The notes beneath the pieces were generated by a model, which was not told where the DNA came from, made no database searches, and worked only from the letters and a program-made list of their open reading frames with translations. DNA of 64,000 bases from Flavobacterium terrigena (GTDB lineage Bacteria; Bacteroidota; Bacteroidia; Flavobacteriales; Flavobacteriaceae), in assembly GCF_900108955.1 (NCBI RefSeq), contig NZ_FNYA01000001.1:310001-374000 (forward strand). The letters run 5' to 3'. Positions 37,341 through 46,274 of the stretch are shown here, one piece after another. Position 1 is the stretch's first letter; each line of letters begins with the position of its first letter. The translations under genes were made by a program, and so were the position numbers.

Positions 37341-37349
37341 TAAAATAAA

Positions 37350-37370
37350 AAACCTGCAAATTGCAGGTTT
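37350..37370 (+). terminator. Intrinsic terminator after the M28 peptidase gene
   Basis: AAACCTGCAA and TTGCAGGTTT form a 10-bp stem with a one-base loop followed by TTTT, ten bases after the stop codon. Confidence 0.9.
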
Positions 37371-37611
37371 TTTTATATCTTTGTTTTACCCAAACAAACG
37401 ATAGCTTAATTTGCTATTCTTTCCTATAAAAAAGCAAAAATATAATGTCCAAGTTAGAAGCTTGCATTAACAAATTCAAAAAATTATTTTAATAAAAAAA
37501 TCAATTAAACACGATAGCGCGTATATACACGAGTTTCAGCGAACTGACGATGTAATATCCGTGCCTAATACTACAAGTCAACTTACAAGCATCCACGATA
37601 TACAAGCAAAT
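37371..37611. other. Intergenic region before the Reg_prop gene
   Basis: About 240 bases. The right part (ACGATAGCGCGTATATACAC and the following GAGTTTCAGCGAACTG) is less AT-rich than usual here and looks like a conserved intergenic element, but I cannot name it. An in-frame GTG at 37561 could extend the next gene and is rejected. Confidence 0.35.
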
Positions 37612-38673
37612 ATGAAAAAAAAATTTACTCTACAATTCCTCCTTTTTGCAATTTCTTTTTCTTTTTCACAAGTTAAAACAACTAGTCATGCCGTAGATAT
37701 TGCAAATATAATCTCTAAAATGGACCAAAACATTCGCAGTATTTTTCAAGATAGAAATGGGAATTATTGGTTTGGTACAAATGCTGCAGGTGTTTATCGT
37801 TATGATGGAGTAACACTAACTCAATATACCATTAAAGATGGGCTTGCAGACAATCAAGTGCAAAGTATTCAAGAAGATGAAATGGGATACCTTTGGTTTG
37901 GAACTGGTTTATTTGGTGTGAGTTGTTATGATGGAAAAAAGTTTACCACATTTACCAATAAAGAAATTTTACTTTTAAATAAAGAAACCGATAATAAACT
38001 AAAAAAAGAACCTAACAGTTTATGGTTTTATGCGGGTGGTGGTGCTTTCTTTTATACTGATAATAAACTAACCTATTTACCAATTGGTAAAACTGAAGAT
38101 GACATTAAAAATTCTCAAAATGCTCCAAAAAATCTAAGTCGATTTTCTGTTTATACCATTTTAAAAGACAGAAAAGGAAATCTTTGGTTCGGAACACAAG
38201 CAGCAGAAGTTTGCCGTTATGATGGAAAATCATTTACTTGGTTTACCGAAAAAGGTTTGGCTGGACCAGCAGTGCTTTGTTTATTCGAAGATAGAAAAGG
38301 AAATATTTGGATGGGAAATAATGGTGCCGGATTATTTTGCTACGATGGAAAAACACTAACCAATTTCACTCAAGAAAAAAAATTAGATAATGAAAACTTC
38401 CGTGTTACAGGTGAATCCAAACCAGGAACTTTAGCACGTATTTATTCTATAAACCAAGATTACAAAGGAACCCTTTGGATTGGAACTGTTGATACTGGTG
38501 TTTGGCTTTATGATGGAAAAACCATAACAAACTACACTACAAATGACGGACTAACCAGTAACGCCATAAACACTATTTATAAAGACCATTACGAAAACAT
38601 TTGGCTAGGAACAGACCAAGATGGAATTTGCAAATTCAACGGAAAAACCTTTACCAAATTTGAAGTAGAGTAA
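37612..38673 (+). CDS. Exported Reg_prop beta-propeller protein
   Basis: I chose ATG 37612 (MKKKFTLQFLLFAISFSFSQ), which opens a signal peptide, over an in-frame GTG 17 codons upstream. The ~353 residues consist of repeated two-component-regulator-propeller units: SIFQDRNGNYWFGTNAAGVY, LWFGTGLFGVSCYDG, RKGNLWFGTQAAEVC, RKGNIWMGNNGAGLFCYDG, LWIGTVDTGVWLYDG and NIWLGTDQDGICKFNG. In hybrid two-component sensors this propeller is the periplasmic part; here it is free, with no kinase after it. It may bind a sugar or peptide outside the cell. Confidence 0.88.
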   Translation: MKKKFTLQFLLFAISFSFSQVKTTSHAVDIANIISKMDQNIRSIFQDRNGNYWFGTNAAGVYRYDGVTLTQYTIKDGLADNQVQSIQEDEMGYLWFGTGLFGVSCYDGKKFTTFTNKEILLLNKETDNKLKKEPNSLWFYAGGGAFFYTDNKLTYLPIGKTEDDIKNSQNAPKNLSRFSVYTILKDRKGNLWFGTQAAEVCRYDGKSFTWFTEKGLAGPAVLCLFEDRKGNIWMGNNGAGLFCYDGKTLTNFTQEKKLDNENFRVTGESKPGTLARIYSINQDYKGTLWIGTVDTGVWLYDGKTITNYTTNDGLTSNAINTIYKDHYENIWLGTDQDGICKFNGKTFTKFEVE

Positions 38674-38681
38674 TATTTTTA

Positions 38682-38689
38682 TATATTTG
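38682..38689 (+). promoter_or_regulatory. -7 box (TATATTTG) before the DHFR-like gene
   Basis: TATATTTG lies 72 bases upstream of the chosen start at 38761, matching TAnnTTTG. It could serve this gene and the lipoprotein genes after it. Confidence 0.45.
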
Positions 38690-38760
38690 ATAGATACCTA
38701 TTTATACCAATTTGTGGTAATTGTAAGATGTTCTCACACAACAAACAATTAATAACAGAT

Positions 38761-39321
38761 ATGAGAAAAATAATTGCAGCAATCAATATGTCACTTGATG
38801 GGTTTTGCGATCATACGGCAGGAATTCCAGATGAAGAATTACATCAACATTATACAGATCTATTAGACCAAGCTGACTCAATTCTATATGGGAGAATAAC
38901 ATATCAACTTATGGAATTTTGGAAAACTCTTTTAGAAAATCCTTCAGATGAAAAATCAATGAATGACTTTGCTATCGCCATAAACAAAATTCCAAAAATT
39001 GTTTTTTCACATACGCTGAAAGATGTAGAATGGGACACCGCAAGATTGTCAAATCAAACTATCGAAAAAGAAGTTTTAGCACTCAAACAAAAATCAGGTT
39101 CAAACATTTTAATTGGCAGTCGCAGTTTAATTATTCAGCTAATGAAACTTAATTTGATCGATGAATATCAATTTTGTGTTCATCCTGTTGTTGTAGGAAG
39201 TGGTTTACCTCTATTTGAGAATATAAACGAGAGAACTATTCTTAAACTTATAAAAACTAAAACTTTTAGTAGTGGTGCCTTAATACTTTACTATGAACCG
39301 ACAAAAATTCACTTACCATAA
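38761..39321 (+). CDS. Dihydrofolate reductase family protein (RibD-C-like)
   Basis: I chose ATG 38761 because MRKIIAAINMSLDGFCDHTA is the usual start of this family; an in-frame ATG 11 codons upstream gives a polar leader. The ~186 residues show the RibD C-terminal/DHFR-like fold: SLDGF, SILYGRITYQLMEFW, KIVFSHTLKDVEWD, SNILIGSRSLIIQLMKLNLI, then VHPVVVGSGLPLFE. The family includes NADPH-dependent reductases of unclear substrate, distinct from true FolA. Confidence 0.85.
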   Translation: MRKIIAAINMSLDGFCDHTAGIPDEELHQHYTDLLDQADSILYGRITYQLMEFWKTLLENPSDEKSMNDFAIAINKIPKIVFSHTLKDVEWDTARLSNQTIEKEVLALKQKSGSNILIGSRSLIIQLMKLNLIDEYQFCVHPVVVGSGLPLFENINERTILKLIKTKTFSSGALILYYEPTKIHLP

Positions 39322-39395
39322 CTTTTATTTCTGACTTCAAGAATTACAAATCTTTCAAAAATTCGTAACTTAGTACATAATTAAACTTTACGATT

Positions 39396-40013
39396 ATGAG
39401 AGTTGTATTCTTTGTCCTAATCTTGATAATACAATCGTGTGCTACCAAAAAGTATACTCAGAAACGACTACTGCCTGAAGGAATAAAATCTGCAACCGAA
39501 GAAACATATACAATAGTAGATAATCAAAAAAAACTTGTGCATAAAAAGCAAATGGTCTTTACTAAAAATGGTCGTATTAAACATTCCAAAACTCTTGATG
39601 CTGCCGGCAATCTATTGCAAGAAACCGAAAAGAGATTATGGTTTGAAAAGGAATCGTATCCAGATAAAGAACCTTATTACTGTAAAACACGCTGGAAACC
39701 TAATCAACGCGAACGCATCAGTTGCTATACTCAAAAAAGATACAAAGAAAATGAATCCATTTATCATTATAATAAAGATGGAACTATTGATAAAATAGTA
39801 GATAATTTTACAACTTTCCAAACTCAGTATTTCTATTATACGAATAAAGAACTCTCTAAAATTGTTATCAAAGACAAAAATGATAAACTTATTGACGAAA
39901 TTTCAATAAATTGCGAGTACAAAGATGAAAAAGGAGCTTGTTTAAAAGAGATTAGAGTTTCAATTAAAACAAACAAGAAAGAAGAAATACGCTTCACTCC
40001 GAATTATGAATAA
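39396..40013 (+). CDS. Lipoprotein of unknown function
   Basis: The N-terminus MRVVFFVLILIIQSCATKK is a lipoprotein signal with Cys15. The remaining 190 residues are charged, with strands like VDNQKKLVHKKQMVFTKNGR, TKNGRIKHSKTLDAAGNLLQ and HYNKDGTIDKIVDNF that resemble short YD-type hairpin repeats. No family recognised. It lies 48 bases before the start of another lipoprotein. Confidence 0.65.
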   Translation: MRVVFFVLILIIQSCATKKYTQKRLLPEGIKSATEETYTIVDNQKKLVHKKQMVFTKNGRIKHSKTLDAAGNLLQETEKRLWFEKESYPDKEPYYCKTRWKPNQRERISCYTQKRYKENESIYHYNKDGTIDKIVDNFTTFQTQYFYYTNKELSKIVIKDKNDKLIDEISINCEYKDEKGACLKEIRVSIKTNKKEEIRFTPNYE

Positions 40014-40061
40014 TCTTATAGAGCTGGTATACAGTATATGCTAAAAAACAACATTAACAAT

Positions 40062-40760
40062 ATGAAACTAGAAAAAGTACTTTTTTTAATTATTGGGATT
40101 ATTTTCTTCTCATGTAAAGGAACAAAACAAACTACTTTAAATTCTAAAAACACAAAAGTTCCAGAATGGAATATGGGAACATTGAATCAGAAATCCATAC
40201 AAAATCTTGATAGCACAAAATGGGATTTAAAACTATTTAACCAAGACATTGAAACGTATGAAAAGTATACTGAAATTTTTCAAAGTTATCCTTTAAACAA
40301 ATCACCATTTCCTGTGTCCGAATATGATTATGCTGTTTCTAGCATACCTTTTACAATTGAAAAAAAAGGATTAATTTTTAAAGGTGTTAGAATTGGAGAA
40401 TATGAAAATACAGAAAGTGAAAAAATTATAGACAAACTAACTCTATTAATTTTAACCAATGATAAAAATTCTGAAGAAAACACATTAGTTGAATCTAGAA
40501 ATTTTCCATATTTAACCGCTCAAGGAACTTTTAAGATACCAAATAACACATACGATTGGGTCTTTTCTGCAAGTCCAGATGGCTATTCTACATTACTAGT
40601 AAATATGAAATTATTTGATTTAAGATTTGGTGAAACGATAATTATTTACCCTCAAGACAACAAATCATTCTTTTATGATCAAATTAAAGATTCACCAAAT
40701 AACTATACCTCTTTTGATGACTTTAAAAACGCGATAATAAATAAAATAAAACAGTTATAA
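40062..40760 (+). CDS. Lipoprotein of unknown function
   Basis: I chose ATG 40062 (MKLEKVLFLIIGIIFFSCKG) over one eight codons upstream since it opens a lipoprotein signal directly. The ~232 residues have mixed strands and helices; DYAVSSIPFTIEKKGLIFKG and YDWVFSASPDGYSTLLVNM are the most strand-like. No domain recognised. It follows another lipoprotein gene by 48 bases and ends at a strong terminator. Confidence 0.65.
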   Translation: MKLEKVLFLIIGIIFFSCKGTKQTTLNSKNTKVPEWNMGTLNQKSIQNLDSTKWDLKLFNQDIETYEKYTEIFQSYPLNKSPFPVSEYDYAVSSIPFTIEKKGLIFKGVRIGEYENTESEKIIDKLTLLILTNDKNSEENTLVESRNFPYLTAQGTFKIPNNTYDWVFSASPDGYSTLLVNMKLFDLRFGETIIIYPQDNKSFFYDQIKDSPNNYTSFDDFKNAIINKIKQL

Positions 40761-40780
40761 AAACAAACATATAAAAAACA

Positions 40781-40814
40781 AAAACTCCCAATTTCAAATG
40801 ATATTGGGAGTTTT
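40781..40814 (+). terminator. Intrinsic terminator after the second lipoprotein gene
   Basis: AAAACTCCCAAT and ATTGGGAGTTTT form a 12-bp stem around TTCAAATGAT, followed by TTATTT. Nearly the same 48-base sequence recurs at 41862-41907. Confidence 0.9.
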
Positions 40815-40953
40815 TTATTTCATGATCTTGTCTGGATTCAAACTATAAACCTTCCTTATACGAAATATTTTTTATCTATATTCAATTTTAAATTTACACC
40901 CTGCTTCTATCAAAATTTCTATTATTCAACTTTACGTTCGTTGTTTAGTTTCG

Positions 40954-40961
40954 TACCTTTG
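40954..40961 (+). promoter_or_regulatory. -7 box (TACCTTTG) of the CDF transporter gene
   Basis: TACCTTTG matches TAnnTTTG, 30 bases before the start codon at 40992. No -33 TTTG at the usual distance. Confidence 0.5.
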
Positions 40962-40991
40962 AAAACTTCAATTTATTAGTATCAATAAAAA

Positions 40992-41861
40992 ATGACAAAC
41001 GAGCAAACCGCTATAAAAGCAACATATTTTAGTATTATTGGTAATACAAGTTTAGCAGTCATAAAAGGATTAGCGGGCTTTTTCGGAAATTCTTACGCTT
41101 TAGTAGCCGATGCTATTGAATCTACGACTGATATTTTTGCTTCGTTTTTAGTATTATTTGGTATTAAATATTCGAACCGACCAGCCGATGAAAACCATCC
41201 TTACGGTCACGGAAGAGCAGAACCTTTAATAACTTTTCTTGTTGTTGGTTTTCTAATTACTTCAGCTACAATCATTGCTTATGAAAGCATACAAAATATT
41301 GGTACACCGCACGACCTACCAAAAGCGTGGACTCTAATAGTTTTAGGTTTAATTATTGGTTGGAAAGAATATTCGTTTCAAACAGTGATGAAAAAAAGTA
41401 TTATTACCAATAGTTCTGCTTTAAAAGCAGATGCTTGGCACCATAGAAGTGATGCCATAACTTCAATTGCAGCTTTCGTTGGAATTTCAATTGCATTAAT
41501 CTTAGGAAAAGGCTACGAATCTGCCGATGATTGGGCAGCATTATTTGCTTCTTTCTTTATTCTTTATAATAGTTATCTGATTTTCCGACCAGCACTCGGA
41601 GAAATTATGGACGAACATCGCTATGATGATTTAGTGGAAAATATCCGTCAAGAATCCTTAAAAGTAGAAGGAATTATTGGTACTGAAAAATGCTTTATCA
41701 GAAAGGCAGGAATGAAATACCATGTAGATTTACATGCAATTGTAGATGCTAATATTTCTGTAAAGGAAGGACACGATTTAGCACATAAATTAAAAGACAC
41801 TTTAAGAAAAGAAATGATGGAATTAGGACACGTTTTAATTCATATTGAACCGAATGAGTAA
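40992..41861 (+). CDS. Cation diffusion facilitator (CDF) family transporter
   Basis: The 289 residues match the CDF family: a first membrane span with LVADAIESTTDIFAS, then NRPADENHPYGHGRAEPL, later LKADAWHHRSDAITS, and a C-terminal cytoplasmic domain starting near EIMDEHRYDDL with HVDLHAIVDANISVKEGHD. The paired Asp and His/Asp in spans 2 and 5 are the usual zinc or iron site. It exports Zn, Fe or Mn in exchange for protons; the metal cannot be told. It is bracketed by two nearly identical hairpins. Confidence 0.93.
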   Translation: MTNEQTAIKATYFSIIGNTSLAVIKGLAGFFGNSYALVADAIESTTDIFASFLVLFGIKYSNRPADENHPYGHGRAEPLITFLVVGFLITSATIIAYESIQNIGTPHDLPKAWTLIVLGLIIGWKEYSFQTVMKKSIITNSSALKADAWHHRSDAITSIAAFVGISIALILGKGYESADDWAALFASFFILYNSYLIFRPALGEIMDEHRYDDLVENIRQESLKVEGIIGTEKCFIRKAGMKYHVDLHAIVDANISVKEGHDLAHKLKDTLRKEMMELGHVLIHIEPNE

Positions 41862-41866
41862 AAAAC

Positions 41867-41901
41867 AAAAACTCCCAATATCAAATGAAATTGGGAGTTT
41901 T
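41867..41901. terminator. Bidirectional terminator between the CDF gene and a convergent small gene
   Basis: AAAACTCCCAAT and ATTGGGAGTTTT form a 12-bp stem with a T run on the right and an A run on the left. It can therefore end both the CDF gene (plus) and the small membrane gene (minus). It is almost identical to 40781-40814. Confidence 0.88.
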
Positions 41902-41917
41902 TTATTTGTGAGATAAA

Positions 41918-42160
41918 CTATTCGTTATCTGTATCTTTATTTTCTATTGGTTTTGTTTCTACTACTTCTTCAACCTCATCTGATTTTGTAAAAAAGAACA
42001 AAGCGCCACCTACAACTACTAATCCAATTTTAATTGCCCAAGCCACATTGTCGCCCCACATATAAATCCACATTAATAATCTTGGTACTCTATCTAAGAA
42101 ATTTAAAACAATGGCAAATATTCCTAATAATGCCATGTAAGAGCCTGCTTTTTTCAACAT
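41918..42160 (-). CDS. Small membrane protein
   Basis: The 80 residues contain two hydrophobic spans (SYMALLGIFAIVLNFL, ~8-23, and WAIKIGLVVVGGALFFFT, ~41-58) and an acidic tail (KSDEVEEVVETKPIENKDTDNE). No family recognised, though small two-span proteins like this are common in flavobacteria. It ends at the bidirectional terminator. Confidence 0.65.
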   Translation of the reverse strand: MLKKAGSYMALLGIFAIVLNFLDRVPRLLMWIYMWGDNVAWAIKIGLVVVGGALFFFTKSDEVEEVVETKPIENKDTDNE

Positions 42161-42249
42161 AATATAGTAGTTTTAATTAGTTACAAATCAAATATAATAA
42201 AAAAATTCTTACGACAAAGTAATTTTTGTCTACTCCATTTAGATTTATC

Positions 42250-42553
42250 CCTACACCAAAGTTAAAACTAGCGACTGCAACTATAAAATTCTCTATCGCA
42301 ATTGTAAAACTAGCGTCCGCAACTATAAAACTCTCTTCCGCAATTATGAAACTAGCGTCCGCAATTATAAAACTAGCGTCCGCAACTATAAAACTCTCTT
42401 CCGCAATTATAAAACTAGCGTCCGCAATTATAAAACTAGCTTCCGCAATTATAAAACTAGCTTCCGCAATTATAAAACTCCCTTACGCATTGTTAAAACT
42501 TGCGACTGCATTGTTAAAACTAGCAACTGCAACTATAAAACTCGCTCCTGCAC
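42250..42553 (-). repeat. 21-bp tandem array, element B
   Basis: AAAACT or a close variant recurs at exact 21-base steps from 42264 to 42537, giving 14 contiguous units of the type GCAATTATAAAACTAGCGTC plus one base. Units differ mainly at AGCG/CTCT/AGCT and at AAT/AAC. There are no spacers. The array sits on the outer side of a hairpin equal to that of element A, read on the minus strand. Confidence 0.92.
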
Positions 42554-42559
42554 AAAAAC

Positions 42560-42606
42560 AAAAAAACCTTCCATTTCTGAAAGGTTTTTAAAATATTCTA
42601 AAATCA
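42560..42606 (-). terminator. Conserved hairpin and flank of element B, downstream of icmF
   Basis: On the minus strand ACCTTTC and GGAAGGT pair around AGAAAT, with a T7 run. The preceding TTTTAGAATATTTTAAAAA is the same as in element A but for one added T. The stem carries an A-U pair where element A has G-U, so pairing is kept. It probably terminates icmF. Confidence 0.75.
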
Positions 42607-42615
42607 AAATTCACA

Positions 42616-42660
42616 ACTTAGTAAATCAAAAATCGTAAATCCCAAATCGTAAATCCAATT
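42616..42660 (-). repeat. GATTTACG cluster after icmF
   Basis: Read on the minus strand, GGATTTACGATTTGGGATTT and a further GATTTACG/GATTTAC copy follow the icmF stop at once. The arrangement equals the cluster after ytxJ. Confidence 0.7.
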
Positions 42661-45600
42661 ACATATTTCTTCTATACTGACCACCTACTTCAAACAAAGC
42701 AGCAGTAATTTGTCCTAATGAACAATCTTTAGTAGCTTCCATTAAGTGTGCGAAAATGTTCTCATTTTTAATAGCAGCCTCTTGAAGCGTATTCAAATGT
42801 TCAGCAACTTGATCTTTACCAGCTTCATGCAAATGATTCAACATTTCAATTTGATAGGCTTTTTCTTCTTCCGTTGCACGAATAACTTCTGCAGGAACAA
42901 CTGTTGGTGAACCTTTAGAACTTAAGAAGGTATTTACACCAATAATTGGGAATTCACCAGTATGTTTCAACGTTTCATAATACAAACTTTCTTCTTGAAT
43001 TTTTGAACGTTGGTACATCGTTTCCATTGCTCCTAAAACACCACCACGCTCTGTGATTCTGTCGAATTCTTGTAAAACTGCATCTTCCACTAAATCCGTT
43101 AATTCTTCAATAATGAATGAACCTTGAATTGGATTTTCGTTTTTCGCTAAACCTAATTCTTTATTAATAATCAACTGAATCGCCATTGCTCTACGCACAG
43201 ATTCTTCTGTTGGAGTTGTAATCGCTTCGTCATACGCATTTGTATGTAATGAGTTACAGTTATCGTAAATCGCATATAACGCTTGTAATGTTGTACGAAT
43301 ATCATTAAAGTCAATTTCTTGTGCGTGTAATGAACGTCCAGAAGTTTGAATGTGGTATTTCAACATTTGAGCTCTTTCGTTTGCTCCGTATTTGTTCTTT
43401 AAAGCTTTCGCCCAAATCTTACGTGCTACACGACCGATTACTGCATATTCTGGGTCAATTCCGTTAGAGAAAAAGAATGATAAGTTTGGTCCGAAATCGT
43501 TGATATTCATACCACGACTTAAATAGTATTCCACGTAAGTGAAACCATTTGCTAATGTGAAAGCCAACTGTGTAATTGGGTTCGCTCCTGCTTCAGCAAT
43601 GTGATATCCTGAAATAGAAACCGAATAGAAATTACGAACGTTTTCTTTAATGAAATATTCTTGCACGTCACCCATTAAACGTAAAGCGAATTCTGTAGAG
43701 AAAATACACGTATTTTGCGCTTGATCTTCTTTTAAGATATCCGCTTGAACCGTTCCACGAACTTGCGCTAACGTTTTGATTTTAATGTCTGTATAAACAT
43801 CTAAAGGTAAAACTTGGTCACCCGTAACACCTAAAAGCATTAAACCTAAACCATTATTTCCTTCTGGTAAATCACCTTGATATGACGGACGATCTACTCC
43901 TTTTTTCTTATAAATCTCAGCAATTTTTGCTTCAACTTCATCTTGTAAACCGTTTTCTACGATGTATTTTTCACAGTTTTGGTCAATTGCCGCATTCATG
44001 AAAAATCCTAACAACATTGGTGCAGGTCCGTTAATTGTCATCGAAACAGAAGTCGCAGGGTGACTTAAATCGAAACCAGAATATAATTTCTTCGCATCAT
44101 CTAAACAACAAATAGAAACTCCGGCATTACCAATTTTTCCATAAATATCAGGACGAATATGTGGATCATTTCCATAAAGCGTTACCGAGTCAAAAGCTGT
44201 TGATAAACGTTTAGCTGGTAATCCAGCACTTACATAATGGAAACGTTTGTTTGTTCTTTCTGGTCCACCTTCACCAGCAAACATTCTACTTGGATCTTCT
44301 CCTTCACGTTTAAATGGATATAATCCAGATGCGAATGGGAATTCTCCGGGAACATTTTCTTGTAAATTCCATTTTAAAATATCGCCCCAAGCTTGGTATT
44401 TTGGTAACGCTACTTTTGGAATTTGAGAATGTGAAAGTGATTCTGTATGAGTTGCAATTTTAATTTCTTTATCACGAACTTTAAAACTGTAAATTGGATT
44501 TTTGTATTTGTTTACTTTTTCGTCCCAAGTTAAAATGATTTCCCAATTGTATGGATCTAAATTCATTTTTACACGGTCGAATTCTTTAGTTAATAACGAA
44601 ACGAAATCTTTGTTATCATCAGTAAGTTTTAAAGAACTTTCAACAATTCCAGCTTTATCTAATTGAGGTAAATTTCCGTTAACCGATTCAACAGTTTTGA
44701 AAATTCCATATAATTTTTGAGCAACTTCAACTTGAGTTAAAGCGGTTTCATCATATTTTCTATTATTCTCAGCAATTTCAGATAGATAACGTGTTCTATG
44801 TGGTGGAATTACGAAGATTTTCTCGCTCATTTCACGAGTAATTTCGAATGTAGATTTCAAATCAGAATTTGTTTTCTCTACAATTTTATCCATGATAGAT
44901 TTGTATAACGTATTCATTCCTGGATCGTTAAACTGCGAAGCAATTGTTCCGAAAACTGGCATAGTATCTGGGTTTTCATCCCATAAATTATGATTACGTT
45001 GGTATTGTTTTTTAACATCACGAATCGCATCTAAAGCACCACGTTTGTCGAATTTATTTAAAGCCACTAAATCAGCGAAATCTAACATATCGATTTTCTC
45101 TAATTGCGTAGCAGCACCAAATTCTGGTGTCATTACGTATAAAGAAACATCAGAATGATCCATAATTTCTGTATCCGATTGCCCGATTCCAGAAGTCTCT
45201 AAAATGATGATATCGTAATTTGCTGCTTTCACAACTTCAATCGCATCAGCCACATATTTTGATAAGGCTAAGTTCGATTGACGAGTGGCTAACGAACGCA
45301 TAAAAACTCTAGAGTTGTTTATCGCATTCATACGAATTCTATCTCCAAGTAAAGCTCCACCTGTTTTTCTTTTAGATGGATCAACCGAAATTAATCCGAT
45401 AGTTTTCTCAGGGAAATCAATTAAAAAACGACGAACAATTTCATCTACTAATGACGATTTTCCAGCTCCACCTGTTCCAGTAATACCTAAAACTGGTGTT
45501 TTACTATCTTTATTTTTCTCACGAATTTTATCTAAAATTGGTTTCGCAATTTCTGGGAAGTTTTCCGCAGAAGAAATAATTCTTGCTAAAGCACGAGGGT

Positions 45601-46084
45601 TTTTGTTTTCTAATTCGGCAACTTCATCGGTAATAACATCACCAACAGCATAATCTGAACGTTTTACTAAATCGTTAATCATACCTTGTAAACCTAAAGC
45701 ACGACCGTCATCTGGCGAATAAATTTTAGTAATTCCGTACGCTTCTAGTTCTGCAATTTCAGTTGGAAGAATTACTCCACCACCACCACCAAATATTTTG
45801 ATGTGACCTGCTCCTTTTTCCTTTAGCAAGTCGTACATATACTTAAAGTATTCGTTATGTCCACCTTGATAAGAAGTCATTGCAATTGCATTTGCATCTT
45901 CCTGAATAGCAGTATTTACTACTTCTTCCACACTTCTATCGTGTCCAAGATGTATAACTTCTACACCAGTTGATTGAATAATTCTTCGCATAATGTTAAT
46001 CGCAGCATCGTGTCCATCGAAAAGCGACGCAGCAGTAACAATTCTTACTTTATTAATAGGAATATAAGGGATTTGTGCTTCCAT
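42659..46084 (-). CDS. icmF: Fused isobutyryl-CoA mutase (IcmF-type: B12 domain, G-protein chaperone, mutase)
   Basis: I chose ATG 46084 ([16 protein letters not shown]), not an in-frame one 35 codons upstream whose Phe/Lys leader is unlike the family. The ~1141 residues run in IcmF order: B12-binding domain with DGHDA (His25) and the GGGGGVI stretch, a MeaI-type GTPase with [12 protein letters not shown] near 215 and NKFD near 370, then the acyl-CoA mutase TIM barrel ([52 protein letters not shown]). IcmF enzymes convert isobutyryl-CoA to n-butyryl-CoA with adenosylcobalamin, the GTPase part serving cofactor loading. No cobalamin genes are near. Confidence 0.93.
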   Translation of the reverse strand: MEAQIPYIPINKVRIVTAASLFDGHDAAINIMRRIIQSTGVEVIHLGHDRSVEEVVNTAIQEDANAIAMTSYQGGHNEYFKYMYDLLKEKGAGHIKIFGGGGGVILPTEIAELEAYGITKIYSPDDGRALGLQGMINDLVKRSDYAVGDVITDEVAELENKNPRALARIISSAENFPEIAKPILDKIREKNKDSKTPVLGITGTGGAGKSSLVDEIVRRFLIDFPEKTIGLISVDPSKRKTGGALLGDRIRMNAINNSRVFMRSLATRQSNLALSKYVADAIEVVKAANYDIIILETSGIGQSDTEIMDHSDVSLYVMTPEFGAATQLEKIDMLDFADLVALNKFDKRGALDAIRDVKKQYQRNHNLWDENPDTMPVFGTIASQFNDPGMNTLYKSIMDKIVEKTNSDLKSTFEITREMSEKIFVIPPHRTRYLSEIAENNRKYDETALTQVEVAQKLYGIFKTVESVNGNLPQLDKAGIVESSLKLTDDNKDFVSLLTKEFDRVKMNLDPYNWEIILTWDEKVNKYKNPIYSFKVRDKEIKIATHTESLSHSQIPKVALPKYQAWGDILKWNLQENVPGEFPFASGLYPFKREGEDPSRMFAGEGGPERTNKRFHYVSAGLPAKRLSTAFDSVTLYGNDPHIRPDIYGKIGNAGVSICCLDDAKKLYSGFDLSHPATSVSMTINGPAPMLLGFFMNAAIDQNCEKYIVENGLQDEVEAKIAEIYKKKGVDRPSYQGDLPEGNNGLGLMLLGVTGDQVLPLDVYTDIKIKTLAQVRGTVQADILKEDQAQNTCIFSTEFALRLMGDVQEYFIKENVRNFYSVSISGYHIAEAGANPITQLAFTLANGFTYVEYYLSRGMNINDFGPNLSFFFSNGIDPEYAVIGRVARKIWAKALKNKYGANERAQMLKYHIQTSGRSLHAQEIDFNDIRTTLQALYAIYDNCNSLHTNAYDEAITTPTEESVRRAMAIQLIINKELGLAKNENPIQGSFIIEELTDLVEDAVLQEFDRITERGGVLGAMETMYQRSKIQEESLYYETLKHTGEFPIIGVNTFLSSKGSPTVVPAEVIRATEEEKAYQIEMLNHLHEAGKDQVAEHLNTLQEAAIKNENIFAHLMEATKDCSLGQITAALFEVGGQYRRNM

Positions 46085-46274
46085 CTTTAAATTTTGTTGT
46101 ATTTTGAGGGTGCAATTTACGAATTTCTTAAAAACAAACACTTTAAAAATTAAATTCTTCTTCACAAAAAATCTTGATTTTGTAACCATTTTGAAATTTC
46201 AACGTCTTATGCCCATCACATTTCATCATTAGTTGATAAAAAGTGAATCATCATCAATCAAATCAATCAAAATC

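Larger units (their letters stand above)
42161..42658. other. Intergenic region occupied by array element B
   Basis: About 500 bases between the small membrane gene and icmF, both on the minus strand. From icmF outward it holds a GATTTACG cluster, a hairpin, and a 14-unit 21-bp array; the last ~90 bases are the upstream region of the small membrane gene. An open plus-strand frame through the array is a by-product of its period. Confidence 0.8.

Noticed and set aside
37561..37611. GTG start for the Reg_prop gene
   Set aside because: It would put 17 polar residues before a clean signal peptide.
22189..42553. 21-bp arrays as CRISPR
   Set aside because: Units are contiguous with no spacers, too short, and no cas genes are present.
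42226..42591. 121-codon open frame over array B
   Set aside because: Same reason. It also runs on the opposite strand relative to the hairpin compared with array A, which argues against a shared protein.
46085..46189. Longer icmF start
   Set aside because: The extra 35 residues are Phe/Lys-rich and lie in what looks like the promoter and leader.
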